Source: Paraburkholderia edwinii (GTDB taxonomy: Bacteria > Pseudomonadota > Gammaproteobacteria > Burkholderiales > Burkholderiaceae). From it: a DNA stretch of 64,000 nt. The notes below the pieces were generated by a model. It worked only from the letters and a program-made list of their open reading frames with translations, was not told the origin of the DNA and did not search any database. The position numbers and the translations under genes were made by a program. Below, one piece after another: positions 51,470 through 61,570 of this stretch; position 1 is the stretch's first letter, and each line of letters begins with the position of its first letter. The stretch spans positions 2,356,001 through 2,420,000 of the forward strand of contig NZ_CP080096.1 in assembly GCF_019428685.1 (NCBI RefSeq). Reading direction: 5' to 3'.

Positions 51470-51576
51470 CAGCACAAGCAGGCGCAAGCGAAGCGCAGGC
51501 GCATTTTGCAGCTCCTGCGCTTCGTGTTCGATCAACGTACGCGCAACGAACGTTCAACCACTGCGGAGAACCCGTC

Positions 51577-52347
51577 ATGCAGCTTGCCGAGAATCGATTC
51601 AAACGCGCGATTGCCGCGCGAAAGCAGCAGATCGGCCTTTGGTCGAGTCTGGCCCATCATGGTTCGGTCGAGCTGCTCGCGGGCTCCGGCTTCGACTGGC
51701 TCGTGCTCGATATGGAGCACGCGCCGAACGAATTGCATATGGTGCATGGCCAGTTGCAAGCGATGCTCGGCTCGCAGACGCAACCTGTCGTGCGTCCGCC
51801 GTGGAACGATATGGTGACGATCAAGCGCCTGCTCGACGTCGGCGTGCAGACCTTGCTGATCCCTTACGTCGAAACCGAAGAAGATGCGCGCAACGCCGTC
51901 GCGTACACGCGCTATCCGCCCGACGGCGTGCGAGGCTATGCGTCGGCGCCGCGTGCATCGGGCTTCGGGCGCATACCGAACTACGTGAAGGACGCCGCGA
52001 ACGAACTCTGCGTGCTCGTGCAGGTGGAAAGCCGGCTCGGTCTCGAGAACCTCGAACGCATTGCAGCCGTCGACGGTGTCGACGGCGTATTTATCGGCCC
52101 CGGCGATCTATCCGCGGCGCTTGGACATATCGGCAATCTCAAGCATCCGGAAGTGGTCGATGCAATCGAAAAGACGCTGGCGCGCATCGTGGCGACCGGC
52201 AAACCGGCCGGCATTCTGGCCAGCGACGAAACGCTCGCGCGGCGCTGCATCGAACTGGGCTGCACGTTCACGGCGGTCGGTTCCGATGTCGGCATTCTGA
52301 CGCGCGGCGCGGAGCAGTTGCTGGCGAAGTACAGAACGGGCGGCTAA
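51577..52347 (+). CDS. HpcH/HpaI class II aldolase (5-keto-4-deoxyglucarate-type)
   Basis: A 256-residue divalent-metal aldolase. Motifs: GLWSSLAHHGSVELLAGSGF, LDMEHAPN (acid base region), PYVETEEDARNAVAYTRYPP, metal ligands in LVQVESRLGLENLERI (Glu) and FIGPGDLSAALGH (Asp). The family includes GarL (5-keto-4-deoxy-D-glucarate to pyruvate plus tartronate semialdehyde), HpaI and YfaU. ATG with GGAGA nine bases upstream. Downstream of udh by about 100 bases and followed by a terminator. In this cluster a GarL-type role is the best inference. Confidence 0.85.
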   Translation: MQLAENRFKRAIAARKQQIGLWSSLAHHGSVELLAGSGFDWLVLDMEHAPNELHMVHGQLQAMLGSQTQPVVRPPWNDMVTIKRLLDVGVQTLLIPYVETEEDARNAVAYTRYPPDGVRGYASAPRASGFGRIPNYVKDAANELCVLVQVESRLGLENLERIAAVDGVDGVFIGPGDLSAALGHIGNLKHPEVVDAIEKTLARIVATGKPAGILASDETLARRCIELGCTFTAVGSDVGILTRGAEQLLAKYRTGG

Positions 52348-52400
52348 AGCAACATCAGCCGCAAAACGTCGGCAGCCAGCATCAAAAGCACCAGAAACGC

Positions 52401-52428
52401 AAAAGGGCCTTGAATCCAAGGCCCTTTT
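52401..52428. terminator. Bidirectional Rho-independent terminator
   Basis: Stem AAAAGGGCCTTG / CAAGGCCCTTTT with an AATC loop. The A and T ends supply a T-run in both directions. It lies between convergent aldolase and dctM genes. Confidence 0.93.
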
Positions 52429-52456
52429 CGCATCTTTCAAAGCACTCGCAAGTGCG

Positions 52457-53809
52457 TCAATACACCGGATGCCCCGCAATCAAACTTGGCAGCCATGTCG
52501 AGAATGACGGGAAATACGTAACGATATTGATCGCGCTAAAGATGGCGAGGTAATACGGCCACGCCGTCTTCGACGTCTCGCCGATCGACACATCGCCGAT
52601 CGCGCAGCCGATAAACTGCACCGATCCGATCGGCGGATGCACGAGCCCGAGCGAGCAGTTGAGCAGAATCATGATGCCGAACTGCACGGGACCGACGCCG
52701 AAGTGCATCGCCATCGGCAGGAACAGCGGCGTCGTGATCAGAATATGTGCGGCCATATCGACGAAGGTGCCGAGAAACACCTGAATGATGTTGATATACA
52801 GCAGCATCAGCCAGGGAATCGTCGTCGCGTGTTCGAGCAGTTGCTGGATCGTCTCCGGAATCTCGAGGTACGCCATCTGGAAACGCAGCATGTTCGACAC
52901 GCCGATCAGCAGCAGCACGACGCCCGTCGTTCGCGTGGCGCGCGCGAGTGCGATGCCGAGCTTCTTCATCGTCATCGTGCGATACGCGACGAAGGTCAGC
53001 ACCAGCGAATACGTCACCGCAATCGCCGCCGCTTCGGTGGCGGTCGCAATCCCCTTCGCGACGCAGAACAGAATGATCGCGATCACCATCAATCCCGGCA
53101 GCGCGCCGATAAAGGTGCGCGCCACGGCCATCCAGCCCGGGAATTTCTGCAGCGCGGTCGAGCCGTCCGCGCGGCGCGGGAAGCCGTAACGCACGGCCTG
53201 CCAGTAAGCGGCGAACAGCACGAAGCCCATCACCCACAGCACCGGAATCAGGCCCGAAAACAGCAGATCGCCGATCGACACACCGCTCACCGACTGCCCC
53301 GCGACCATGCCCGTAATGCCCTGCGCCGCGAGCGCGTAGATGATCATGTTGGTCGAGGTCGGCATCAGCGCGCCCGCGAGCGACGCATGCGTCGTCACGT
53401 TGACTGCATACGCGGCGCTATAGCCTTCGCGCTTCATCAACGGAATCACGACGCCGCCCATCGCCGAGGTATCGGCGGTCGGCGATCCGGAGACGCCGCC
53501 GAACAGCGTGCACGCGACGACGTTGGCCATGCCGAGGCCGCCGCGGAAGTGCCCGACCGTCGCCTGGGCGAAACGCAGGATGCGATCGGCGATCCCGCCG
53601 TGCAGCATCAGCTCGCCCGACAGAATGAAGAACGGCACCGCGAGAAACGAGAATGCATTGATGCCCGAGACCATCGATTGAATCGCGGTCGCGAGCGGCA
53701 GGCCTTCGTGCAGATAGGTGACCACGCAGGCTAGGCCCAGCGCGAACGAAACAGGCACCCCTAGAACCAGGAGCACGAGAAAACTGCCGGTGAGAATCGC
53801 AAGTTCCAT
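52457..53809 (-). CDS. TRAP transporter large permease (DctM family)
   Basis: A 450-residue inner-membrane protein of the DctM/SiaM type with about 12 hydrophobic segments (ILTGSFLVLLVLGVPVSFAL is the first). Family motifs include FGGVSGSPTADTSAMGGVVI near residues 95-115 and PTSTNMIIYALAAQGI. It drives sodium-coupled import together with the DctQ and DctP products. It is the last gene of the leftward TRAP operon, 34 bases after dctQ, with the terminator at 52401 behind it. Confidence 0.92.
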   Translation of the reverse strand: MELAILTGSFLVLLVLGVPVSFALGLACVVTYLHEGLPLATAIQSMVSGINAFSFLAVPFFILSGELMLHGGIADRILRFAQATVGHFRGGLGMANVVACTLFGGVSGSPTADTSAMGGVVIPLMKREGYSAAYAVNVTTHASLAGALMPTSTNMIIYALAAQGITGMVAGQSVSGVSIGDLLFSGLIPVLWVMGFVLFAAYWQAVRYGFPRRADGSTALQKFPGWMAVARTFIGALPGLMVIAIILFCVAKGIATATEAAAIAVTYSLVLTFVAYRTMTMKKLGIALARATRTTGVVLLLIGVSNMLRFQMAYLEIPETIQQLLEHATTIPWLMLLYINIIQVFLGTFVDMAAHILITTPLFLPMAMHFGVGPVQFGIMILLNCSLGLVHPPIGSVQFIGCAIGDVSIGETSKTAWPYYLAIFSAINIVTYFPSFSTWLPSLIAGHPVY

Positions 53810-53843
53810 ATAGGACGAGGCCGGGAAGTCGGGACGGGTGCGA

Positions 53844-54323
53844 TCAGCTCTGCTTGCGCTCGTTAAGCGTCAGCAGGTGTTCGATGGAGAAAAGAATGAT
53901 GCAGACGCTGGCCGCCAGCGGAATCAGATAACGGATCGCTTCGGGCAGGTTCAGAATCGGGATCTGGTCGTCGAGCGTGGTCATCGCCATCTCCCACGAG
54001 CCGAAGCAGACGGCAATCGCAAACGCGACAAGACACAGATGCTGGAACGCGATCAGCGCGCGCTGCGCTTTCGGGGGCACCGCCTTCACGAGCGAGTCGA
54101 GGCCGATATGGCCGCCGTCGCGCAGCTTCAGCGCCGCACCCATAAATGCGATGAACAGCACGAGCAGCAGACCGATCGGCTCGACGTAGTCCTGCGCGTT
54201 GTCGAACACGTAGCGCATCACCACGCTGTACATCACGAGCACGACGAGCACAGCCAGGCAAAGCGACGCAAGCACCGTCATGACACGCGCAACGATGCCG
54301 TTGAAACACCTCACGAACTTCAT
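53844..54323 (-). CDS. TRAP transporter small permease (DctQ family)
   Basis: A 159-residue four-helix membrane protein, normal DctQ length. Helices can be followed in VARVMTVLASLCLAVLVVLV, DYVEPIGLLLVLFIAFMGAA, AFQHLCLVAFAIAVCF and a final AIRYLIPLAASVCIILFSIE; the GGHIGLDSLV segment between helices 2 and 3 is typical. It forms the permease with DctM. A purine-rich site (GGAGAGGGG) precedes the ATG. Confidence 0.9.
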   Translation of the reverse strand: MKFVRCFNGIVARVMTVLASLCLAVLVVLVMYSVVMRYVFDNAQDYVEPIGLLLVLFIAFMGAALKLRDGGHIGLDSLVKAVPPKAQRALIAFQHLCLVAFAIAVCFGSWEMAMTTLDDQIPILNLPEAIRYLIPLAASVCIILFSIEHLLTLNERKQS

Positions 54324-54438
54324 CCCCTCTCCTTGCAGAGAGGGCAGGCCGTGTGCGTCGCCACGTCCTGCCCTGCATTGCTACCGTATCGCACTGTCTG
54401 TTTACCGGCGACGGCGCGACGCGCGCTTATTTGACGCG

Positions 54439-55726
<1,288 letters not shown>

Positions 55727-56932
55727 TCAGAACTGGTGGTTGATACCGAGCGTCACGCCGAACTGGCTGCGCGTGGCCGCGGCCGATTGCTCCGCGATAT
55801 TGGCGGTCGCCGCGATGACCCGGCCGTTGTTCAGCGTCTGGCCGTTCGCGCGCTGATACGCTTCGAGCAGATAGATGCGCGTGCGCTTCGACAGGCTGTA
55901 GAGCTGCGTCAGGTTGAACTGGCTATAGGTCGCGGCATCCTGAATGCCGTTCGCCTTCGACGCCCACGTATAGCTGTAGCCGGCGGCGAGATCCCACGGG
56001 TCGGCCGGGTGATAGTGCAGCACAGCGCCGGCCGTGTTGAAGATCGCCTCGGTCGAGAAGCCCGATGCGGTGCCCGGGATGTATTGCACGTTCGTGTACG
56101 AGGCCGACACGTCCCACTGGTTGCTGAACTGGTAGCCGCCCGTCACGCCGAAGCGCTGCTGCGCGGCCGCATTCTGGTAGCCGTTCGTGACCGAGCTCAC
56201 GCCCTGCTCGCCGGTGCCCGAGTAGGCCGTGGAGTTCGAGCCCCACGCGCCGCCGTTCACCGTGCCATTGTTGAAGCGCGCAAAGCCGACGCCGACGCCG
56301 GCCGGCCCCATCAGGTACTGTGCGCCGACGCTCCACGACGAACCCTGGTTGAACGCGCCGGCCACGCCGCCCAGCGCATACATGCCGGCGAACTTGAAGC
56401 CGTAATACGAAGGCGAGGTATAGACCACCGCGTTGTTCACGCGGAAGTCGGTATCGAGTGCGTCGAGGTCGCCCGGGTGCGCGCCGAATGCGCCGGTGAG
56501 CCACGGCGTCGGGCCGTACTGCGCGAGCATGTTGTAGTACGGCGTGTACTGGCGGCCGAGCGTCAGCGCGCCGTACTTCTGGTTCGACACGCCGACCCAC
56601 GATGCGCGGCTGAACATCAGGCCGGTCTTCGACTGCTGGCCGTTAAGGGCGTTATAGCCTTCTTCGAGCTGGAAGATCGCCTTGTAGCCGCCGCCGAGGT
56701 CTTCCGCGCCTTTGAGGCCGAAGCGCTCGCCGCCCCATACGCCTTCGACCATCTTGACCACCGACTTGCCGCCCGAGGTCGCGCCGGTCGACGGCGCCTG
56801 ATTGCTCAGGTATGCGAGACCCGTATCCACCACGCCGTAGAGGGTCACGCTGCTCTGTGCGAACACACCGGTCGAGGCCAACATCGCCGCGACGCCGGTG
56901 AGTGCGATTCGAGCTTCCTTGTAATGTCTCAT
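55727..56932 (-). CDS. Gram-negative trimeric porin
   Basis: A 401-residue porin. Signal peptide ending GVFA before QSSVTLYGVVDTGLAYLS (about residue 26), the conserved KGAEDLGGGYKAIFQLEEGY, the YGALTLGRQYTPYYNMLAQY constriction-loop region and a C-terminal GVTLGINHQF. ATG 56932 with GGGA upstream, chosen because the signal peptide starts there. Located between the dehydratase and the TRAP genes in the same direction, so it may be the outer-membrane entry pore for the sugar acids. It is different in sequence from the porin at 12.4 kb. Confidence 0.93.
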   Translation of the reverse strand: MRHYKEARIALTGVAAMLASTGVFAQSSVTLYGVVDTGLAYLSNQAPSTGATSGGKSVVKMVEGVWGGERFGLKGAEDLGGGYKAIFQLEEGYNALNGQQSKTGLMFSRASWVGVSNQKYGALTLGRQYTPYYNMLAQYGPTPWLTGAFGAHPGDLDALDTDFRVNNAVVYTSPSYYGFKFAGMYALGGVAGAFNQGSSWSVGAQYLMGPAGVGVGFARFNNGTVNGGAWGSNSTAYSGTGEQGVSSVTNGYQNAAAQQRFGVTGGYQFSNQWDVSASYTNVQYIPGTASGFSTEAIFNTAGAVLHYHPADPWDLAAGYSYTWASKANGIQDAATYSQFNLTQLYSLSKRTRIYLLEAYQRANGQTLNNGRVIAATANIAEQSAAATRSQFGVTLGINHQF

Positions 56933-57175
56933 CTTGTTGTCCCTTTTTTCATTGGAGTAATCGCGGCCGCTAACCGCACGAAGTTGCCCGCCCGCAACCG
57001 TGCGGTGAGCCAGGTCCTCGTTGTCTGCATATCCCCCGGCGGGCTGCGCCGCGTTGCCGTTGTGTCGCATTGCGCCCGCTCGATATGCAGTACGTCTTTT
57101 TGCATACGGCGGCCCGGTCTCCTCGGGCCGCCGCTGCTTTTATCCCCTGCCTTTTGCTTCAGTAAATCCCGGCCT

Positions 57176-58951
57176 TCAGTGAATCTCCGGCTCGCCGCCA
57201 CCCTTCGTTGCCGTTGCGCCTGCCGTTGCGCCTGCCGTGGCTTCCGCGCCGTTGCGCTGCAGGAAGTCGAAATCGCAGCCCTTGTCCGCCTGCATCACGT
57301 GAATCTGGTGCATCGCGCCGTAGCCGCGCGTGAAACGCGGCGCGGGTGCGACCCACTGCGCCTTGCGGCTCGCGAGTTCCTCGTCGCTGATCAGGACGTT
57401 GAGCTTGCGTTGCGGCACGTCGAGTTCGATCAGATCGCCGTCGCGCACGAGCGCGAGCGGGCCGCCGATAAACGACTCGGGCGCCACGTGCAGCACGCAT
57501 GCGCCATAGCTCGTGCCGCTCATGCGCGCATCGGAAATGCGCAGCATGTCGCGCACGCCCTGCTTCAGGAGCTTTTGCGGAATCGGCAACTGGCCCCACT
57601 CGGGCATGCCGGGCGCGCCGACCGGACCCGCGTGCTGCAGCACGATCACGCAGGTCTCGTCGATATCGAGCGTTTCGCTATCGATGCGCGCGGCCATGTC
57701 GTTGTAGTCCTTGAACACGACGGCGCGGCCCGTATGCACGTGCAGCTTCGGATCGGCGGCGCCGGGCTTGATCACCGCGCCGTCGGGCGCGAGATTGCCG
57801 CGCAGCACGGCGAGACCGGTGTCCGGCATCAGCGGCGTCGCGCGGCGGCGGATCACTGCGTCATTGAAAATTTCCGCGTCGCCGATGTTTTCGCCGAGCG
57901 TCCTGCCGTTGACCGTGCGTTGCGTGCCGTCGATCAGGTCGCCCAGTTCCTTCAGCATCGCGCGCAAGCCGCCCGCGTAGTAGAAGTCTTCCATCAGGTA
58001 CTGACCGGTCGGACGCACGTTCGCGAGCACCGGCGTGCGGCGCGCGACGTCGTCGTAGCGATCGAGCGTGAGCTCGATGCCGGCGCGCCGCGCGAGCGCG
58101 ATCATATGCACGATCGCGTTCGTCGAACCCGATAGTGCGAGGCACGTCGTCACGGCGTTATCGACCGAGCGCGCCGTCAGAATGTCCGACGGCTTCAGGT
58201 CTTCCCACACCATGTCGACGATGCGCATGCCGGTTTTCGCGGCGAATACCGCGTGGCGCGAATCGGGCGCGGGAATCGAGGCGAAACCGGGCAACGTGAA
58301 GCCGAGCGCTTCGGCCGCACTCGTCATCGTCGAAGCCGTGCCCATCGTCATGCAGTGACCAGGCGAGCGTGCGATGCCGCCTTCCACGCCGCGCCAGTCG
58401 TCTTCAGTGATCTTGCCGGCGCGCAGATCGGCCCAGTACTTCCACGTGTCCGAACCGGAGCCGAGCGTGCGGCCGTTCCAGTTGCCGTTCAGCATCGGGC
58501 CCGCCGGCAGAAAGATGGCCGGCAGGTCCATCGAGATCGCGCCCATCAGCAAGGCGGGCGTGGTCTTGTCGCAGCCGCCCATCAGGACGACGCCGTCGGC
58601 CGGATACGAGCGCAGCGTTTCCTCGACTTCCATCGCGAGGAAGTTGCGATAGAGCATCGTGGTCGGCTTCTGGAACGGCTCGGAAAGCGTCTGCACCGGC
58701 AGTTCGATCGGAAAGCCGCCGGCCTGCCAGATGCCGCGCTTCACTTCCTCGACGCGCTGCTTGAAGTGCGTGTGGCACGGATTGATCTCGCTCCACGTAT
58801 TGAGGATCGCGATCACCGGCTTGCCCGCGTATTCTTCGCGGCCGTAGCCCATCTGCGCGGTACGCGAGCGATGACCAAACGAACGCAGGTCGTTCACGCC
58901 GTACCAGCGGTGGCTGCGCAGTTCTTCGGGCGTCTTCTTCTTGATGCTCAC
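57176..58951 (-). CDS. IlvD/Edd family sugar-acid dehydratase
   Basis: A 591-residue dehydratase with an iron-sulfur cluster. Three cysteines in the expected places: [10 protein letters not shown] (Cys59), [11 protein letters not shown] (about Cys127) and [14 protein letters not shown] (about Cys200). The closest known members act on L-arabinonate, D-xylonate or related sugar acids, giving 2-keto-3-deoxy acids. GTG 58951 is the only sensible start, with GGAG about eleven bases upstream. The C-terminus carries a short imperfect AGATAGAT tract as protein ([16 protein letters not shown]), an unusual low-complexity tail. In this cluster it may act on an aldonate, or on glucarate/galactarate in place of the absent enolase-type GarD/GudD. 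Confidence 0.9.
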   Translation of the reverse strand: MSIKKKTPEELRSHRWYGVNDLRSFGHRSRTAQMGYGREEYAGKPVIAILNTWSEINPCHTHFKQRVEEVKRGIWQAGGFPIELPVQTLSEPFQKPTTMLYRNFLAMEVEETLRSYPADGVVLMGGCDKTTPALLMGAISMDLPAIFLPAGPMLNGNWNGRTLGSGSDTWKYWADLRAGKITEDDWRGVEGGIARSPGHCMTMGTASTMTSAAEALGFTLPGFASIPAPDSRHAVFAAKTGMRIVDMVWEDLKPSDILTARSVDNAVTTCLALSGSTNAIVHMIALARRAGIELTLDRYDDVARRTPVLANVRPTGQYLMEDFYYAGGLRAMLKELGDLIDGTQRTVNGRTLGENIGDAEIFNDAVIRRRATPLMPDTGLAVLRGNLAPDGAVIKPGAADPKLHVHTGRAVVFKDYNDMAARIDSETLDIDETCVIVLQHAGPVGAPGMPEWGQLPIPQKLLKQGVRDMLRISDARMSGTSYGACVLHVAPESFIGGPLALVRDGDLIELDVPQRKLNVLISDEELASRKAQWVAPAPRFTRGYGAMHQIHVMQADKGCDFDFLQRNGAEATAGATAGATATKGGGEPEIH

Positions 58952-59099
58952 TTCGCACTGCTCCGGAAAATTCGCTGAATGTTCGCTGTTCGCTTTGTTG
59001 CTGCGTTTGCTGTTTTTGCTGCTTTTTTTCTGCGCTCTACTGCGTTTCGCTGGGTTTTGCTTTGTATTGCTTCAGTCCGCTTGCGCAACCTTCAGGCGC
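58952..59099 (-). other. A-rich leader upstream of the IlvD/Edd gene
   Basis: On the transcribed (minus) strand the 148 bases between the two genes are unusually A-rich, with repeated AGCAAA/GCAAAA units (about 58975-59065). Such leaders can bind Hfq-type regulators of catabolite repression, but that role is only an inference. Confidence 0.4.
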
Positions 59100-60035
59100 T
59101 TAAGCCTGCGCGGCAAACTCGCGCTCGAAGGCGAGCAGCGCGTTCGCGGCCGCGGCGATCTCGGCGTGATGCTGTTTGTTCGTGCTGGAAAGCAGCGGCA
59201 GGATCGTGCCCATATCGGCGACGCCGGTCATCGTCACCGCGTCGTGCAGCACGCAGATCAGCGACCACTGGTCGCGCAGCGTTTCGAGCGGCATGCACGC
59301 GTCGTAAAGGCGTTGCGCTTCGGCCGCGCGCGACGGATCGCGCGCGATTTTCAGCAGCGTCGAGACCGTATGCGGCGCGATACAGCCCGAGCCCGTCGTC
59401 CATGCGGCGAGGCCGAAATCGCGCACGTGTGTGAGCGCCGGACGCTCGCCCATGCCCGACACGACGCGCGCGGGATTCACGCTTTGCAACAGGCGGCGCA
59501 GATACGGATCGTCAGCCGGGTTCTCGCGCACGATCGCGTACTTCACGGCGATCAGCGTGCCGCTGTCGACAAGACGCGCGAGCGTATCGACGTCCACGTA
59601 GTTTTCGCTCTTGATATAGAGCGTGAGCGGAATGCCGGCCGTATCGACCACGCGCTTGAGTCCGGCTTCGACGCCTTCGGGCGTCGTGAAGCCCGTCAGC
59701 GGCAGCACCATCGCGGTCTGATATTTCGTCTGCGCGAGGATGCGCGCCTGGTCGAGCATCTTGCCGAAGTCAGGGCCGATCGCCGGAATCACGCGCGTGG
59801 TCGGCGCGGTCTGGTCAGCCAGCATGTCAAGCAACTCGCGGTATTCGCTGACCGCGACGTGATAGAAGTTCGCGTTGCCGCCGTACAGCAGCGTGCGCAT
59901 GCCGCCCGCTTCGATATGGCGAATCAGACGCTGGTTTTCAGCGACGTCGAGCGACAGGTCCGCGTGGCGTGCGAGCGGCGGCACCGCCATCACGGTCGAC
60001 GCGAATTCGCTTGCGGGAATCGGGGATACGTTCAT
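59100..60035 (-). CDS. Dihydrodipicolinate synthase/N-acetylneuraminate lyase family protein
   Basis: A 311-residue class I (Schiff-base) TIM-barrel lyase or dehydratase. The family Gly-rich turn appears as LLYGGNANFYHV (about residues 49-60) where most members have GTTGE. The active-site Lys is in LIAVKYAIVREN (about residue 168) and MVLPLTGFTTPEGVEAG is the other conserved strand. The altered loop separates it from KdgD and DapA. It is adjacent to the IlvD/Edd dehydratase, so its substrate is probably the 2-keto-3-deoxy acid that enzyme makes. No clear Shine-Dalgarno. A TTGT-N3-ACAA site is 66 bases upstream. Confidence 0.82.
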   Translation of the reverse strand: MNVSPIPASEFASTVMAVPPLARHADLSLDVAENQRLIRHIEAGGMRTLLYGGNANFYHVAVSEYRELLDMLADQTAPTTRVIPAIGPDFGKMLDQARILAQTKYQTAMVLPLTGFTTPEGVEAGLKRVVDTAGIPLTLYIKSENYVDVDTLARLVDSGTLIAVKYAIVRENPADDPYLRRLLQSVNPARVVSGMGERPALTHVRDFGLAAWTTGSGCIAPHTVSTLLKIARDPSRAAEAQRLYDACMPLETLRDQWSLICVLHDAVTMTGVADMGTILPLLSSTNKQHHAEIAAAANALLAFEREFAAQA

Positions 60036-60101
60036 TTGAGGCAGGCTCGTAGCTTGGTGAATTCTTCTGACGACGCGAACGATAGCACCGTCGATTTCTT
60101 G

Positions 60102-60112
60102 TTGTCAAACAA
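60102..60112. promoter_or_regulatory. Candidate GntR site TTGTCAAACAA
   Basis: TTGT-CAA-ACAA inside GTTGTCAAACAAC, 66 bases upstream of the DHDPS-family start. Same half-sites and spacing as at 55591-55601. Confidence 0.6.
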
Positions 60113-60188
60113 CTATTAGCCAATTCGCACTGTTGGTCAAATGTTGCAGTGCATCGCCTGACAACTGAAGCTACGAATCAAATGAAAA

Positions 60189-60243
60189 CGGCCCGCACGG
60201 AAACGCCGTCACGACTGCCGCAACTGGCGTTCCGTACGGGCCC
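60189..60243 (-). terminator. Probable intrinsic terminator of gntR
   Basis: Imperfect long stem (GGCCCGTACGGAACGCC / GGCGTTTCCGTGCGGGCC on the minus strand) followed by TTTTCATTTG. It lies about 60 bases after the gntR stop and before the DHDPS-family promoter. Confidence 0.7.
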
Positions 60244-60300
60244 GCAAGGATGCTGCAAGCGCCTGCGACGGCGCTCAGGTGGCACGCTCAGCCGCACCAC

Positions 60301-60990
60301 TCACGCGCCGAACATGCGCACCATCGCGTTCTCGAGATGCGCGCGCATCGCCTGTTCCGCGCCGCTCGCATCGCGGCGCCGGATCGCCTCGAGCACCGCG
60401 AGATGTTCCTGCTGCACGAGTTGCTGCCGCTCGATCGACTTCACGAGCGACAGGTTGCGCGACAGGTTCATGCTGAATTCGACCTGCTCGTGTATGAACG
60501 ACAACGACGTGATAAAGAACTGGTTTTTCGATGCGCGCGCAACCGCCAGATGGAACGCGAAATCGTCCTTCGCGCCGATGCCTTCGGTTTCGATCACCTG
60601 CTGCAGCGTGTCCCACTGGCGCTGGATCGCGTCGATATCGGCATCGTCGGCCTTGAGCGCGGCGAGCGCCGCGCCGCCCGATTCGGTGACGACGCGAAAT
60701 TCGTAGCAGCGCCGGATGTCGGACAAGCTCTCGAGCGGCGCGAAGCGGCGCAGGTCCGGATCGGGCCGGCGCCGGACCGTCGTGCCCGAGCCGTGCCGCG
60801 TCGCGATGATGCCGTCCGCGCGCAATTGCGCGAGCGCCTCGCGCACGGTCGGGCGCGAGGTTTCAAAGCGCTCGGCCAGCGCATGCTCGGTCGGCAGCCT
60901 GTCTCCTTCCCGGTATTCGCCCTCGATGATGCGATTCAGGATATCGCTATAGATCCTGCCCGGCATACCGGGCGGCTTGCGTTCATTCAT
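60301..60990 (-). CDS. GntR family regulator, FadR (FCD) subfamily
   Basis: A 229-residue regulator. The winged helix-turn-helix (IYSDILNRIIEGEYREGDRL, PTEHALAERFETSRPTVREA, LAQLRADGIIATRHGSGTTV) is followed by an FCD domain (ECYEFRVVTESGG-like start at about residue 95; here RCYEFRVVTESGGAALAALK) with Asp/His metal-site residues. Such regulators are usually repressors released by a sugar acid or pathway intermediate. It heads the sugar-acid genes, and TTGT-N3-(A/G)CAA sites occur before itself (61029), the DHDPS-family gene, dctP and udh. Control of the whole cluster is inferred. Confidence 0.92.
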   Translation of the reverse strand: MNERKPPGMPGRIYSDILNRIIEGEYREGDRLPTEHALAERFETSRPTVREALAQLRADGIIATRHGSGTTVRRRPDPDLRRFAPLESLSDIRRCYEFRVVTESGGAALAALKADDADIDAIQRQWDTLQQVIETEGIGAKDDFAFHLAVARASKNQFFITSLSFIHEQVEFSMNLSRNLSLVKSIERQQLVQQEHLAVLEAIRRRDASGAEQAMRAHLENAMVRMFGA

Positions 60991-61570
60991 GGTGCGCGGG
61001 GGGCGATGGTATGGCGGTTAGCCTGAAGTTGTCAGGCAAAGTCTACTCAAAGCGAATCTTGATTGGCAAGTAGGGACGAGTCTGGGTCGGCGCGCTGAGC
61101 GCGACACGAGCGGACTGTAATCGGGACGCAAGCTGTGGCCGGCTCAGGGCCGACGCGTGACATTCGGTTCAATGAAGGCCGGATAAGCGCTATGCCGATG
61201 CGACATGCCGATGCACCACAGCCGCATGGCTCAGATGCGAAGGCCCGCACTTCGCTTCGTCTCACTTCGTGTCGCGCGTCGTCCTTGTCGATACTTAGCC
61301 ACCCGAAGCAACGTTCTGTTGTCTTCCACCGGCGAATCCGGTTACAACAGCGAACCGCTTTCGCGTGACGCTCGCGAACTCGCGCCTCGCGCGACGAACG
61401 AGCCGGTTCAGGTCTCAGGAATAAGCCCTACGCCCAGATGTTTTTTCAGGCAGGACACGCACATCGACGCATCGGCACACCACCGTTCTGCGTGCGTGCG
61501 TCCTCTTGGAACGAACGCGAAGCATCTGCGCATTCGTGTTTTCGCATCTGCGCTCAGCGGAGGTATTCAC
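60991..61570. other. Intergenic region gntR to S53 peptidase
   Basis: 580 bases. Near gntR it has the operator-like site at 61029-61039. The frame of the peptidase gene remains open through much of it, but the ribosome site and homology place the peptidase start at 61571. No other gene was seen. Confidence 0.4.
61029..61039. promoter_or_regulatory. Candidate GntR site TTGTCAGGCAA
   Basis: TTGT-CAG-GCAA, one base from TTGT-N3-ACAA, within GCCTGA-AGTTG-TCAGGC (61021-61037), about 40 bases upstream of the gntR ATG. Suggests autoregulation. Confidence 0.5.

Larger units (their letters stand above)
60036..60300. promoter_or_regulatory. Region with operator and gntR terminator
   Basis: 265 bases between gntR and the DHDPS-family gene, both leftward. 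It contains the terminator hairpin at 60189-60243, a GCCTGACAACT element at 60156-60166 (reverse complement AGTTGTCAGGC, also found upstream of gntR at 61027) and the site at 60102-60112. Confidence 0.55.
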
